From assembly GCF_022398475.1 (NCBI RefSeq), contig NZ_JAKEVM010000003.1:1-35412 (forward strand): a DNA stretch of 35,412 nucleotides, given 5' to 3'. Position 1 is the stretch's first letter. Every line of letters begins with the position of its first letter. The position numbers and the translations under genes are program-made. The notes beneath the pieces were generated by a model that worked only from the letters and a program-made list of their open reading frames with translations, was not told the DNA's origin and did not search any database. This stretch comes from Pseudoalteromonas shioyasakiensis (GTDB lineage Bacteria > Pseudomonadota > Gammaproteobacteria > Enterobacterales > Alteromonadaceae). This document shows positions 20,477 through 28,210 of this stretch, in pieces.

Positions 20477-20492
20477 AGACGGCTATACATCT
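20477..20492. promoter_or_regulatory. Predicted MetJ operator between mtnB and the transaminase gene
   Basis: The sequence AGACGGCTATACATCT is two adjacent met boxes: AGACGGCT matches AGACGTCT at seven of eight positions and ATACATCT at six. The second half is identical to that of the mtnK/mtnA operator. It lies in the 99-base gap between divergent mtnB and the transaminase-amidase pair, so it could control both. I could not define promoter hexamers here with confidence. Confidence 0.72.
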
Positions 20493-20547
20493 GTTTTAAG
20501 CAATGATAGCATCGCTTCGGGCGCAAAACCATCTTTAAGGAACCTCT

Positions 20548-21690
20548 GTGTTTGAAAGTAAATTGCCGAATTTAGGCACCAGTATTTTTAGTCAAATGAC
20601 CGCTTTAGCAAATAAGCACCAAGCGCTTAATTTATCTCAGGGTTTTCCTGAATTTGATGCGCCAGAATTACTAAAAAAACAGCTCAATCATTATGTACTT
20701 GAGGGGGTAAATCAATATGCGCCTTCAAGTGGGGTTGCAAAGCTACAACAGCAAATAGCGGCTTTGATAGCTAGAAAATACCATAACAACATAAATTACG
20801 AGCAACAAGTTACTGTCACTTCAGGGGCAACAGAGGCATTATTCGTAGCAATTCAAGCGCTTGTTAAAGAGGGTGATGAAGTTGTGGTATTTGACCCCGC
20901 GTATGACTCGTATCAACCGGCAATTGAGCTTGCTGGCGGTCGCTCAGTTCATGTTGCTTTGCATGCGCCAGACTACAAAATCGATTGGCAAGCTGTAGCC
21001 GATGTTATAACAGACAAAACACGTGTCATCATCATCAACACGCCACATAACCCAAGCGGTAAAATCTTTAAAACAGAAGATATTAATGCCCTTAAAGCGC
21101 TTGTTACTAAGCATGATTTATTTGTAATTAGCGATGAAGTGTATGAGCACATTACCTTTGATGGCGCTTTGCATTTAAGTGCGCTGACCGACCCTGAGTT
21201 ATTTGCACGCAGTTTTGTGATCTCAAGCTTTGGCAAAACCTTTCACAGCACCGGCTGGAAGATGGGCTATTGTGTTGCACCTGCTCAGCTCATGGTGGAG
21301 TTTCGTAAAATTCACCAATATGTGACTTTTTCAAGCTTTACGCCTGCCCAGCATGCACTAGCTGATATGCTCGAGTTAGAGCCAGAACATGTTGATGAAC
21401 TTAGTTGCTTTTATCAACAAAAGCGCGACTTGCTCAGCGAAGCACTAGCGCAAAGCCGTTTTAAAATATTACCAAGTGAAGGCACCTACTTTTTATTACT
21501 CGATTACAGTGATGTGTCTGATCTTGATGATGTTGAGTTTTGCCATTGGTTGGTCGAGCAAGCGGGTGTTGCAGCTGTACCACTCAGTGTGTTTTATAAC
21601 AGCGCAAGCAGCGCCAAAGTGATTCGTTTATGTTTTGCAAAAAATAATGACACATTAAAACGTGCCGCGGAGATTTTATGCCAACTTTAA
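20548..21690 (+). CDS. mtnE: Methionine/glutamine-KMTB aminotransferase (YbdL/MtnE type)
   Basis: A class I/II PLP aminotransferase expected to transfer an amino group to KMTB, giving methionine, the last step of salvage. The 380-residue protein aligns by eye throughout with E. coli YbdL (methionine aminotransferase): SKLPNLGTSIFSQM at the start, NLSQGFPEFD, NTPHNPSG, Asp196 in ISDEVYEH and the PLP lysine Lys230 in SSFGKTFHSTGWKMGYC. It begins with GTG, 7 bases after an AAGGA ribosome-binding site. It overlaps the amidase gene by 13 bases. The amino donor is not shown by sequence; glutamine is favoured because of the amidase partner. Confidence 0.93.
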   Translation: MFESKLPNLGTSIFSQMTALANKHQALNLSQGFPEFDAPELLKKQLNHYVLEGVNQYAPSSGVAKLQQQIAALIARKYHNNINYEQQVTVTSGATEALFVAIQALVKEGDEVVVFDPAYDSYQPAIELAGGRSVHVALHAPDYKIDWQAVADVITDKTRVIIINTPHNPSGKIFKTEDINALKALVTKHDLFVISDEVYEHITFDGALHLSALTDPELFARSFVISSFGKTFHSTGWKMGYCVAPAQLMVEFRKIHQYVTFSSFTPAQHALADMLELEPEHVDELSCFYQQKRDLLSEALAQSRFKILPSEGTYFLLLDYSDVSDLDDVEFCHWLVEQAGVAAVPLSVFYNSASSAKVIRLCFAKNNDTLKRAAEILCQL

Positions 21691-22451
21691 CCTTAGCTTT
21701 AGTGCAGTCATCACTGCATTGGCTTGATAAAAGCGCCAACCTTGCGCACTTTGCAGAGCAGCTTAACAGTTTTAACGAGCAGGTTGATTTAATTGTCTTG
21801 CCAGAAACATTTGCCACGGGTTTTGCGATTAATCTAGATTGCAGCGAACCAGAACAAGGCGAGGTACTTAGCTGGTTAAAAGCCACTGCTAAGCAAAAAA
21901 ATGCTGTGGTTGCAGGCTCTGTTTTAGTTGCAAAAGGCGACAAAAAGGCTAATCGCTTTTATTGGGTTTGGCCAAATGGCGAAGTGAAGTATTACGACAA
22001 ACGCCATTTATTCTGTTTAGGTAACGAAGGCAATTTCGTCGCAGCAGGCGAGCAGCGCGAGATATTCGCTATCAATGATTTTCGTATTTTACCGCAAGTG
22101 TGTTACGACTTACGCTTTCCTGTATTTCAGCGTAATTGCAACGACTACGATGTGATGATCAACGTAGCGAATTGGCCAGCAGCTCGTCGCCATGTCTGGG
22201 ATACTCTTCTAAAAGCACGCGCAATGGAAAACCTTTGTTATGTTGTGGGTGTGAATCGCATTGGTGCTGATGGTAATAATGTTGCCCACAGTGGTGGTAC
22301 TGCCGTTTATGATTTTAAAGGCGACACCTTGGCGAAGCTTGAAGATGACCAATCGGGCATCATTATTCAGCGCTTAGAAAAATCACCGCTTGATGACTTT
22401 CGAAGAGCGTTTCCTGCTCACTTAGATGCTGATCAATTTCAGTTACTGTAA
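21678..22451 (+). CDS. yafV: Omega-amidase, nitrilase superfamily (YafV/Nit2 type)
   Basis: A carbon-nitrogen hydrolase whose YafV/Nit2 relatives hydrolyse alpha-ketoglutaramate to 2-oxoglutarate and ammonia. The catalytic triad is Glu43 (LPETFATGFA), Lys108 (YYDKRHLF) and Cys142 (QVCYDLRFPVF). The 257 residues match E. coli YafV along the whole length. The start lies inside the transaminase gene, 13 bases before its stop, implying translational coupling. Alpha-ketoglutaramate is the by-product when a transaminase uses glutamine, so the pair makes the transamination of KMTB effectively irreversible. That pairing is known from comparative work on methionine salvage; its use here is inferred from gene order. 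Confidence 0.93.
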   Translation: MPTLTLALVQSSLHWLDKSANLAHFAEQLNSFNEQVDLIVLPETFATGFAINLDCSEPEQGEVLSWLKATAKQKNAVVAGSVLVAKGDKKANRFYWVWPNGEVKYYDKRHLFCLGNEGNFVAAGEQREIFAINDFRILPQVCYDLRFPVFQRNCNDYDVMINVANWPAARRHVWDTLLKARAMENLCYVVGVNRIGADGNNVAHSGGTAVYDFKGDTLAKLEDDQSGIIIQRLEKSPLDDFRRAFPAHLDADQFQLL

Positions 22452-22516
22452 TTGCTCGAAGCCGCATACTCAAAAATTTGTTAAACTCATGGTTGGATTA
22501 TTTACTATAAGCAATC

Positions 22517-23932
22517 ATGAGTCGCAAAATCACCCCCGTTATTCTTGCTGGTGGCATAGGTTCTCGTTTATGGCCTTTGTCGCGTAAAGCGATGCCTAAG
22601 CAGTTTTTATCTTTACTTAGCGAAAAATCACTGTTACAGAGCACGCTTTTACGAGTGGCTGACTCACGATTTAATGCGCCAATTTTAGTGTGCAATGAAG
22701 AGCATCGCTTTATCGCTAAAGCGCAAGTTGCAGAAATCACAGATAGCTATACTTTATTGCTTGAACCTGAAGGTAAAAATACCGCGCCAGCGATTGCCTT
22801 GGCCGCTGAATTTGCATTGCAAAATGGTCTAACCGATCCCTTACTAGTCATGCCTGCTGATCACCATATCAGTGATTTTGATAAGCTTATTGCCTGCTTA
22901 GATAATGCGATAGCGCTTTGTCAGCAACAACAATTAGTAACCTTTGCTATTACTCCCACTGAGCCACATACCGGCTATGGTTATATTCGCCAAGGCGAGC
23001 CATTAGCCCATGAAGGTTGTTTTAAGGTGGCTGAGTTCAAAGAAAAACCAGCCCTGCAATTAGCCGAAAAATACCTTGCCAGTGGTGAGTATGGCTGGAA
23101 TAGCGGCATGTTTTTATTTTTGCCAAATGTGTATTTAAGTGAGCTTAATCGTCTTGCGCCAAAGATTGCTAACAGTATCGCAAAAGCGGCAAGCTTCACC
23201 GCAGATTTAGGTTTTCAACGGCCTGTTGCGGATGCGCTCACAGCATGCCCAAGTGATTCTATTGATTATGCTATTTTGGAGCGTAGCGCTAACGTTGCTG
23301 TTATTCCTGTTGATTTGAATTGGAGCGATGTTGGCAGCTTTTCAGCATTGTCGAAAATCGCAGAAAAAGACCAGCATGGCAATTATTTAGCTTCGCAAGG
23401 GGTGAGCTTAGATAGCGAGAATAATCTACTTATAAGTGAAGCTGACCACACTATCGCGGCGCTCGGCGTGAGTAATAAAGCAATTATACATACTCATGAT
23501 GCCACCTTAGTGGCAGACAAAAGTGCGCTCGATAAGCTCCCTGATTTACTTAAACAGCTTGCTGTTGTCGATAACGATAAACTAACCCACCATCAAGCCG
23601 TATTCAGACCTTGGGGCAACTATCGAACTTTAATTGAAAGCACTGGCTTTAAAGTAAAGAAAATCATCGTAAACAGCGGCGCAAAACTCTCAACTCAACG
23701 ACATCAGCACCGTGCAGAGCATTGGGTTGTTGTTTCTGGAGTGGCAAGTGTGCGAGTAGGCGATGACGAATTTGAATTAACAGCTGATCAATCTTGTTAT
23801 ATTGCGGCTAAACAATTACACAGTCTTGCTAATCAACAACACACACCACTGATCGTTATCGAAGTACAAACCGGAGCGATACTTGATGAAACTGACATCG
23901 AGCGATTTGATGATAGATATGGAAGGGAGTAG
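22517..23932 (+). CDS. manC: Bifunctional mannose-1-phosphate guanylyltransferase / mannose-6-phosphate isomerase
   Basis: The enzyme makes GDP-mannose for polysaccharide synthesis. The N-terminal nucleotidyltransferase (about residues 1-290) has the signature LAGGIGSRLWPLSRKAMPKQ, then FKEKP (the GMP-type active-site lysine) and YGWNSGMF. The C-terminal cupin domain (about 350-471) contains FRPWGNYRTL and the type II isomerase motif QRHQHRAEHWVVV, so both activities are expected. At 471 residues it is a standard ManC/AlgA/CpsB. It follows the amidase gene by 65 bases and is not next to other sugar-nucleotide or polysaccharide genes. The next gene is on the other strand beyond a repeat-rich spacer. 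Confidence 0.95.
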   Translation: MSRKITPVILAGGIGSRLWPLSRKAMPKQFLSLLSEKSLLQSTLLRVADSRFNAPILVCNEEHRFIAKAQVAEITDSYTLLLEPEGKNTAPAIALAAEFALQNGLTDPLLVMPADHHISDFDKLIACLDNAIALCQQQQLVTFAITPTEPHTGYGYIRQGEPLAHEGCFKVAEFKEKPALQLAEKYLASGEYGWNSGMFLFLPNVYLSELNRLAPKIANSIAKAASFTADLGFQRPVADALTACPSDSIDYAILERSANVAVIPVDLNWSDVGSFSALSKIAEKDQHGNYLASQGVSLDSENNLLISEADHTIAALGVSNKAIIHTHDATLVADKSALDKLPDLLKQLAVVDNDKLTHHQAVFRPWGNYRTLIESTGFKVKKIIVNSGAKLSTQRHQHRAEHWVVVSGVASVRVGDDEFELTADQSCYIAAKQLHSLANQQHTPLIVIEVQTGAILDETDIERFDDRYGRE

Positions 23933-23936
23933 ACAT

Positions 23937-24004
23937 AGCTATCAGCTTTCAGCCGTCATACATCAGTTGAGCGCTGGAGTTGTTGAGTGCAGTGTCTTAC
24001 TCAG
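23937..24004. repeat. Direct repeat, copy 1
   Basis: This copy begins AGCTATCAGCTTTCAG and ends CAGTGTCTTACTCAG. It shares its two ends and scattered inner positions with copy 2 at 24067-24136, but the middle has diverged by small insertions and deletions. It starts five bases after the manC stop codon. Confidence 0.75.
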
Positions 24005-24030
24005 CATTCACTCTGTTCATTCTTTGAGTA

Positions 24031-24060
24031 GGTTGGTTTGAGCGGAGCGAAACCCAACGT
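24031..24060. repeat. REP-like hairpin element (GTTGG...CCAAC type)
   Basis: GTTGG and TTT pair with AAA and CCAAC (one bulged C) around a GAGCGGAGCG centre. This resembles the dispersed hairpin motif with GTTGGGTTTCGC / GCGAAACCCAAC arms often seen between genes in gammaproteobacteria. No U-tract follows, so it is not an intrinsic terminator. Confidence 0.6.
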
Positions 24061-24066
24061 AAGCGG

Positions 24067-24136
24067 AGCTATCAGCTTTCAGCTTTCAGACGTCAGATAA
24101 GATCGATGAGGTTGTTAAGTGCGGTGTCTTACTCAG
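24067..24136. repeat. Direct repeat, copy 2
   Basis: Second copy of the 68-70 base element: AGCTATCAGCTTTCAG at the left, with an extra CTTTCAG, and GTGTCTTACTCAG at the right. The two copies flank the REP-like hairpin at 24031-24060. Confidence 0.75.
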
Positions 24137-24146
24137 AAATAAAATA

Positions 24147-24170
24147 CCGTAGGAGGCACTTTAGTGCCGA
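24147..24170. repeat. Second REP-like hairpin (GTAGGAGGCAC type)
   Basis: CCGTAGGAGGCACTTTAGTG has the stem GGCAC / GTGCC with loop TTTA, followed by CGAATT. The 'GTAGGAG + GC-rich stem + CGAA' layout resembles the REP family seen in Pseudomonas and relatives. It is unrelated in sequence to the hairpin at 24031. Confidence 0.55.
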
Positions 24171-24223
24171 ATTAGAACCATTCTCACAATTAGGCTTGAC
24201 CTAGACTCTTTAAACTTTACTCT

Positions 24224-24295
24224 CGCTAACTCGCTAACTCGCTAACTCGCTAACTCGCTAACTCGCTAACTCGCTAACTCGCTAACTCGCTAACT
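24224..24295. repeat. Nine tandem copies of the 8-bp unit CGCTAACT
   Basis: Nine perfect, uninterrupted copies form a microsatellite-like tract of 72 bases. Its right end overlaps the 3' end of the TIGR02444-type gene: the TAG stop (24284-24282, minus strand) and the last few codons (Glu-Leu-Ala-Ser) are made of repeat sequence. Perfect identity between units suggests recent slippage. Confidence 0.97.
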
Positions 24296-24713
24296 CAGTA
24301 CCGACATAAAGCCTTATATTTTCAGCATTTTTGTACTGAGTGAATGCCATCGTATTCGCTGTGTTTATCAGTAATTGTTGCTGTTGTTTTTCTAGTTTTA
24401 GTTCTGCACTAAGTAGCTCTTTGCGGATGGTAGGGTAGTCTGAAATCTCGTTTTGAATAGTTTTCAGGTAGGCGCGTGTGGCTCGTAGGGGCTGTAAAGC
24501 TTGTTGGTCAAACTCGGCAATGCACGACTCAAGCTCACTCAGTTGAAAGGGTGTTACAGCCAGCTCTAAAGAATCAAGATAATAAAGCAGCAGGCAAAGG
24601 TTAACATTTTTGCCTTGCTGGTCTTGATAGCCTAGTAGCTTTGCTTGCATGCCGTCTTTGCTGTAAAGCTTGCATGCAAACTGCCAAAACTGTTCGCTGT
24701 TAAGCGGTTTCAT
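24282..24713 (-). CDS. TIGR02444-like hypothetical protein
   Basis: A 143-residue protein of unknown function. The N-terminal part (NSEQFWQFACKLYSKDGMQAK, then QDQQGKNVNLCLLLYYLDS) has the pattern of the TIGR02444 family, small proteins often encoded beside an ABC-F gene. The remainder is helical, with a Gln/Lys-rich coiled-coil-like part around 105-125. I prefer the start at 24713 because the protein then begins just before the conserved FWQF motif and overlaps yheS by 14 bases; an upstream Met at 24749 is possible. The stop codon and final residues lie inside the 8-bp tandem repeat, so the C-terminus may vary between strains. Confidence 0.82.
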   Translation of the reverse strand: MKPLNSEQFWQFACKLYSKDGMQAKLLGYQDQQGKNVNLCLLLYYLDSLELAVTPFQLSELESCIAEFDQQALQPLRATRAYLKTIQNEISDYPTIRKELLSAELKLEKQQQQLLINTANTMAFTQYKNAENIRLYVGTELAS

Positions 24714-26619
24714 CGGCAAAGGCCTGCTCTTTTTCTTCAAGTTCTTCAAGTGCTATGAGTAGCTCTTCTTCAACGTCATTAAGCTTGGGTGTTAAGCTTG
24801 CTTGCTTAGCGAGCAGCTCTGTCAGTTTGGCTTTATTTTCATCATTGTATAACTCATTGTCGGCAAGTGCGTTTTCGATTTCACCAAGCTCTGTAGAGTA
24901 CTTATCAAGTTGCTTTTCAAGCTTTTCGATTTGCTTTTTCAACGGCTGCACTGACTTTCTGAACTCAGCTTCTAAGCGCTTTTGCTCTTTGCGGTTAACG
25001 CTTGAATGGGCTTTAGGGGCATTATCTTCAGGGCTTTTAACAGCTTCTTTATTGGCATTCAGTAGCCATTGGTAATAGGCATCAAGGTCATAACCAAATT
25101 GTGTTACTTCGCCGTTATCAACAAGGTAATACTCATCAGCGGTATTTTTAAGCATATGACGGTCGTGCGATACGGTAACCATAGCGCCTTCAAAGCCTTG
25201 CAGCGCCATAACTAAAGCATGGCGCATTTCTAAATCGAGGTGGTTAGTCGGCTCATCCAGTAACAGTAGGTTTGGCTTTTGGTACACCAGCATAGCTAGC
25301 ACTAAACGGGCTTTTTCACCGCCAGAAAATGGCGCAACTGGCTCAAGAGCTTTATCGCCAAAGAACGCAAAGCCACCTAAAAAGTCACGCAGTGATTGCT
25401 CTGGAGCTTGCGGATTTAAACGTTGTAAATGGGTAACCGCGCTGGCTTTTAAATCAAGTGACTCAAGTTGATGCTGCGCAAAGTAACCAATATTTAAGCC
25501 CTGATGCTGAAATACTTCACCTGCTTGAGGTTGTAAATCGCCAGCTAATAATTTAATCAGTGTTGATTTACCCGCACCATTTCGGCCAAGCAGCGCAATA
25601 CGGCTACCCGGCACAAGGTTTAGCTTGATGCTGTGTAAAATTGTGGTGTCGCCATAGCCTGCTTTGGCTTGGTCGAGAGTCATTAACGGGTTAGGCAGCG
25701 CTGTAGGCTCGGCAAATTCAAAATCAAAGGGTGAGTCAACATGGGCTGGGGCCAGCTTTTCCATACGCTCTAAGGCTTTTACGCGGCTTTGTGCTTGCTT
25801 AGCCTTACTGGCTTTTGCTTTGAAGCGTGTAATGAATTTTTCTAGATGAGCAATTTGTTCTTGTTGCTTTTCGAACATCGCTTGTTGTTGTAATAAGCGC
25901 TCTGCTTTTTGGCGTTCGAATTGCGAGTAATTGCCTTTATAAACATTTATTTTTTGTGCGTCTATGTGCCAAATTTGGTCAACAACGGCATCTAAGAACT
26001 CTCGGTCATGGGAAATAAGCACTAGCGTGCCTGTGTAGGCACGTAAAAAGCGTTCTAACCAGTAAACAGCATCGAGATCTAAGTGGTTGGTTGGCTCATC
26101 CAGCAGTAATAAATCGGCATCACGAATAAGTGCTTGTGCTAAGTTTAAGCGCATACGCCAACCACCAGAAAAGGCGCTCACTGGGTTGTCTATTTGCTCA
26201 TTACTAAAACCTAAACCGTGTAATAGCTCTCCTGCTTTTGCCTCAATGCTATAGCCTTGAATATGTTCTAGGCCAATATGTGCTTTTGCTTGCGCATCGC
26301 CGTCGTTATTTTGCTCAGCTTCGCGTAGTGCAATTCTTAGCGCGTAATATTCAGGGTGACCTTGTAATACATAATCTAGAGCGCTGATTTCGAGCGCGGG
26401 TGTTTCTTGCTTCACAGAAGCAATTGACCAGTCTTTAGGAATTTGGCATTCACCGGCATCGAGTTGCAATTCAGACTTTAATAGCGCGAACAGCGTTGAT
26501 TTACCACAGCCATTAGCGCCCACAAGGCCGACTTTATGTTCTGGGAATAAGGTTGCAGAAGCCCCTTTAAGTAAGGCGTTACCACCACGTAGAAGTTCGA
26601 TGTCTGAAATTTGGATCAT
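24700..26619 (-). CDS. yheS: ABC-F family ATPase YheS
   Basis: A soluble ABC-F protein with two nucleotide-binding domains and no membrane part; the family acts on ribosomes. First domain: Walker A GANGCGKST (residues 34-42), signature FSGGWRMRL, Walker B LLLLDEPTNHLD. The charged linker of ABC-F proteins (about 225-295, rich in Gln, Lys and Arg) follows. Second domain: GRNGAGKST, FSGGEKARL and LLLLDEPTNHLD. A C-terminal charged coiled coil (about 550-630) completes it. Length (639) and sequence follow E. coli YheS throughout, rather than Uup or EttA. It overlaps the downstream TIGR02444-type gene and is divergent from yheV. Confidence 0.95.
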   Translation of the reverse strand: MIQISDIELLRGGNALLKGASATLFPEHKVGLVGANGCGKSTLFALLKSELQLDAGECQIPKDWSIASVKQETPALEISALDYVLQGHPEYYALRIALREAEQNNDGDAQAKAHIGLEHIQGYSIEAKAGELLHGLGFSNEQIDNPVSAFSGGWRMRLNLAQALIRDADLLLLDEPTNHLDLDAVYWLERFLRAYTGTLVLISHDREFLDAVVDQIWHIDAQKINVYKGNYSQFERQKAERLLQQQAMFEKQQEQIAHLEKFITRFKAKASKAKQAQSRVKALERMEKLAPAHVDSPFDFEFAEPTALPNPLMTLDQAKAGYGDTTILHSIKLNLVPGSRIALLGRNGAGKSTLIKLLAGDLQPQAGEVFQHQGLNIGYFAQHQLESLDLKASAVTHLQRLNPQAPEQSLRDFLGGFAFFGDKALEPVAPFSGGEKARLVLAMLVYQKPNLLLLDEPTNHLDLEMRHALVMALQGFEGAMVTVSHDRHMLKNTADEYYLVDNGEVTQFGYDLDAYYQWLLNANKEAVKSPEDNAPKAHSSVNRKEQKRLEAEFRKSVQPLKKQIEKLEKQLDKYSTELGEIENALADNELYNDENKAKLTELLAKQASLTPKLNDVEEELLIALEELEEKEQAFADETA

Positions 26620-26748
26620 GAATGTTTACTTGCACAGCACTGATTTAATTGTCGCTATCATAACACGGATCACATTAGCCTTCGCAATCGTATCAAACAG
26701 AGAATTATTAGGCTAAAATAGCCGCCTACATGCCACGGGAGATCATCT

Positions 26749-26952
26749 ATGAGACAAAAGAAACGCTTTATTGCTGGCGCATCATGCCCTGAGTGTAAGG
26801 CCATGGATACCATGATGCTTTATAAAGAACATGATGTGGAAAAAGTGGAGTGCGTACAGTGTGGCCACAAAATGACGCAACCAGAGCAGGCAGTGCAAGC
26901 CTCAACACGCCAATTTGAGCAAGTGATTGGTGTATTTAAGCCGGGCGATTAA
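26749..26952 (+). CDS. yheV: YheV-family small zinc-ribbon-like protein
   Basis: A 67-residue protein matching E. coli YheV along its full length (RFIAGASCPECKAMD at the start, VECVQCGHKM in the middle, EQVIGVFKP at the end). The two CxxC pairs (CPEC and CVQC) would bind one zinc ion. Its function is unknown. A GGGAG ribosome-binding site lies 7 bases before the start. It is divergent from yheS, with which it is also clustered in enterobacteria. Confidence 0.93.
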   Translation: MRQKKRFIAGASCPECKAMDTMMLYKEHDVEKVECVQCGHKMTQPEQAVQASTRQFEQVIGVFKPGD

Positions 26953-26961
26953 TTCCCGGCT
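26939..26961. terminator. Hairpin between convergent yheV and slyX
   Basis: AGCCGGG and CCCGGCT (26939-26945, 26955-26961) form a 7-bp GC-rich stem over a 9-base loop. It spans the yheV stop codon and lies in the 23-base gap before the slyX stop. There is no T run, so intrinsic termination is uncertain. Confidence 0.35.
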
Positions 26962-26975
26962 CTATCACTACCTAA

Positions 26976-27188
26976 TTAATAGTGCGGCGGTGGCGGCTCT
27001 TGCATTTGTGACATTAAAGATGGCTGCTGTGCTTCTTTAATCTTTTCTGCAAGTAACTCTGTCTGGCGTTTCATTTTAGCCAGCTGCTGTTGGTGCGCTT
27101 TAAGCTCATCGTTTAATATTTCAATTGTTTCATCTTGAAAAGCGACTTTCGCTTCAAGTTCCATTAGACGATCTTCAATTGTATTCAT
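26976..27188 (-). CDS. slyX: SlyX family coiled-coil protein
   Basis: A 70-residue SlyX homologue. Residues 1-55 are a continuous heptad-like helix (MNTIEDRLMELEAKVAFQDE, then TIEILNDELKAHQQQL). The C-terminus carries the proline-rich PPPPHY tail typical of the family. Function is unknown. It begins 14 bases inside the 3' end of the WD40 lipoprotein gene. Neighbouring fkpA, yheV and yheS reproduce the enterobacterial slyX region. Confidence 0.94.
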   Translation of the reverse strand: MNTIEDRLMELEAKVAFQDETIEILNDELKAHQQQLAKMKRQTELLAEKIKEAQQPSLMSQMQEPPPPHY

Positions 27189-28173
27189 TTGATTCTCTTA
27201 GATTAAAACTTTCAGCGAATCCGCTGGAGCTTTCGGTTAATAACGCTTGGTTGTTATCAGTAAACGCAACATCTAACACCACGGCTGATTTCGGGCGGCT
27301 TCCTTCTCGAGGAATCACTTGCCACGTTTGTAATTTTTTACCCGACTCTAGCTGCCATAAATCAACCAATCGATTGGGTGAACCTGTGGCAATTAAAGTG
27401 CCTTCATCGTTAAAACGGACGGCGGTAAAAATTTTCTGACGAGCAATATACGCCAGTTTGCTAACAAGATCACCTGTAGTCAGTTGCCATACATTTGCTT
27501 GCTTCATACTGTCTGCGGTAAATGCGTAACGACCTTGTGGATCAAGGGTGACTTGAGTAACGCGACTTGGGTGATTAAAGCGGTGGATCACTTGCCCTGT
27601 GCGAGTATCCCAAAAGTAAGCAACATAATCATTTGAGCCGCTAATGGCGTAGTGACCGTTAGGCGATAGATCAACAACATTGACTTTTTCTTGGTGGCCA
27701 AGGAACTCTATGCGCCTGCCACTCTCTAAGTCGAGGTAAACGACTACACCGTCGGCGCGACCATATAATACACTGCGCCCTTGGTTACTTATCGCGATAT
27801 CTCGAATTGTTGAGGCGTGTATTTTGTAATAACCCGTGTTGTTGCCCGTGGCAATGTCCCACACTGCAAAGGTGGACTTCTCAGCGGTAACTGCATGGCT
27901 ATTGTCGAACGAGATAGCAACAGTATGAACTAGGCTATCTTGATTTTGTTGTTGGAACCATTGGTATTTTAGCACCTGTTGTTGATTATCCCACAGTGCG
28001 ACCCCATGGTGTATTGATGAGATTAAGCTGTATTTACCATCGTGCGACAGCGCGGAGGCGAAGGCACCTTTAGCCGCATGCTCATAGCGTGCAGTTGATT
28101 GCTCATGTTGCTCAGAGCAGGCTACAACTAAGCAAAGGCTGAGCAGATACAAAAAAGTACGAAATATCGACAT
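27175..28173 (-). CDS. WD40-repeat beta-propeller lipoprotein
   Basis: A 332-residue putative lipoprotein. The signal peptide ends in the lipobox VVAC with Cys19 and Ser at +2, which favours the outer membrane. About six to seven WD40-type blades follow, for example ISNQGRSVLYGRADG, LSPNGHYAISGSNDYVAYFW and FNDEGTLIATGSPNRLVDLW, each with the expected '(h)DG/NG...W' spacing. There is no enzymatic motif; a scaffold role is likely. It overlaps slyX and is probably co-transcribed with it. Its promoter should be in the 200 bases shared with fkpA. Confidence 0.88.
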   Translation of the reverse strand: MSIFRTFLYLLSLCLVVACSEQHEQSTARYEHAAKGAFASALSHDGKYSLISSIHHGVALWDNQQQVLKYQWFQQQNQDSLVHTVAISFDNSHAVTAEKSTFAVWDIATGNNTGYYKIHASTIRDIAISNQGRSVLYGRADGVVVYLDLESGRRIEFLGHQEKVNVVDLSPNGHYAISGSNDYVAYFWDTRTGQVIHRFNHPSRVTQVTLDPQGRYAFTADSMKQANVWQLTTGDLVSKLAYIARQKIFTAVRFNDEGTLIATGSPNRLVDLWQLESGKKLQTWQVIPREGSRPKSAVVLDVAFTDNNQALLTESSSGFAESFNLRESNEYN

Positions 28174-28210
28174 ATTACGAGTATTTCCCCTTAACTCTTA
28201 GTGATTGAGA

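Noticed and set aside
24088..24095. A near-perfect single met box AGACGTCA
   Set aside because: It lies inside a direct repeat downstream of manC, stands alone without a tandem partner and is not at a promoter.
23937..24295. A CRISPR array or integron-like site in the repeat-rich spacer
   Set aside because: The tandem unit is 8 bp without spacers, and the other repeats occur twice or once with no cas or integrase genes.
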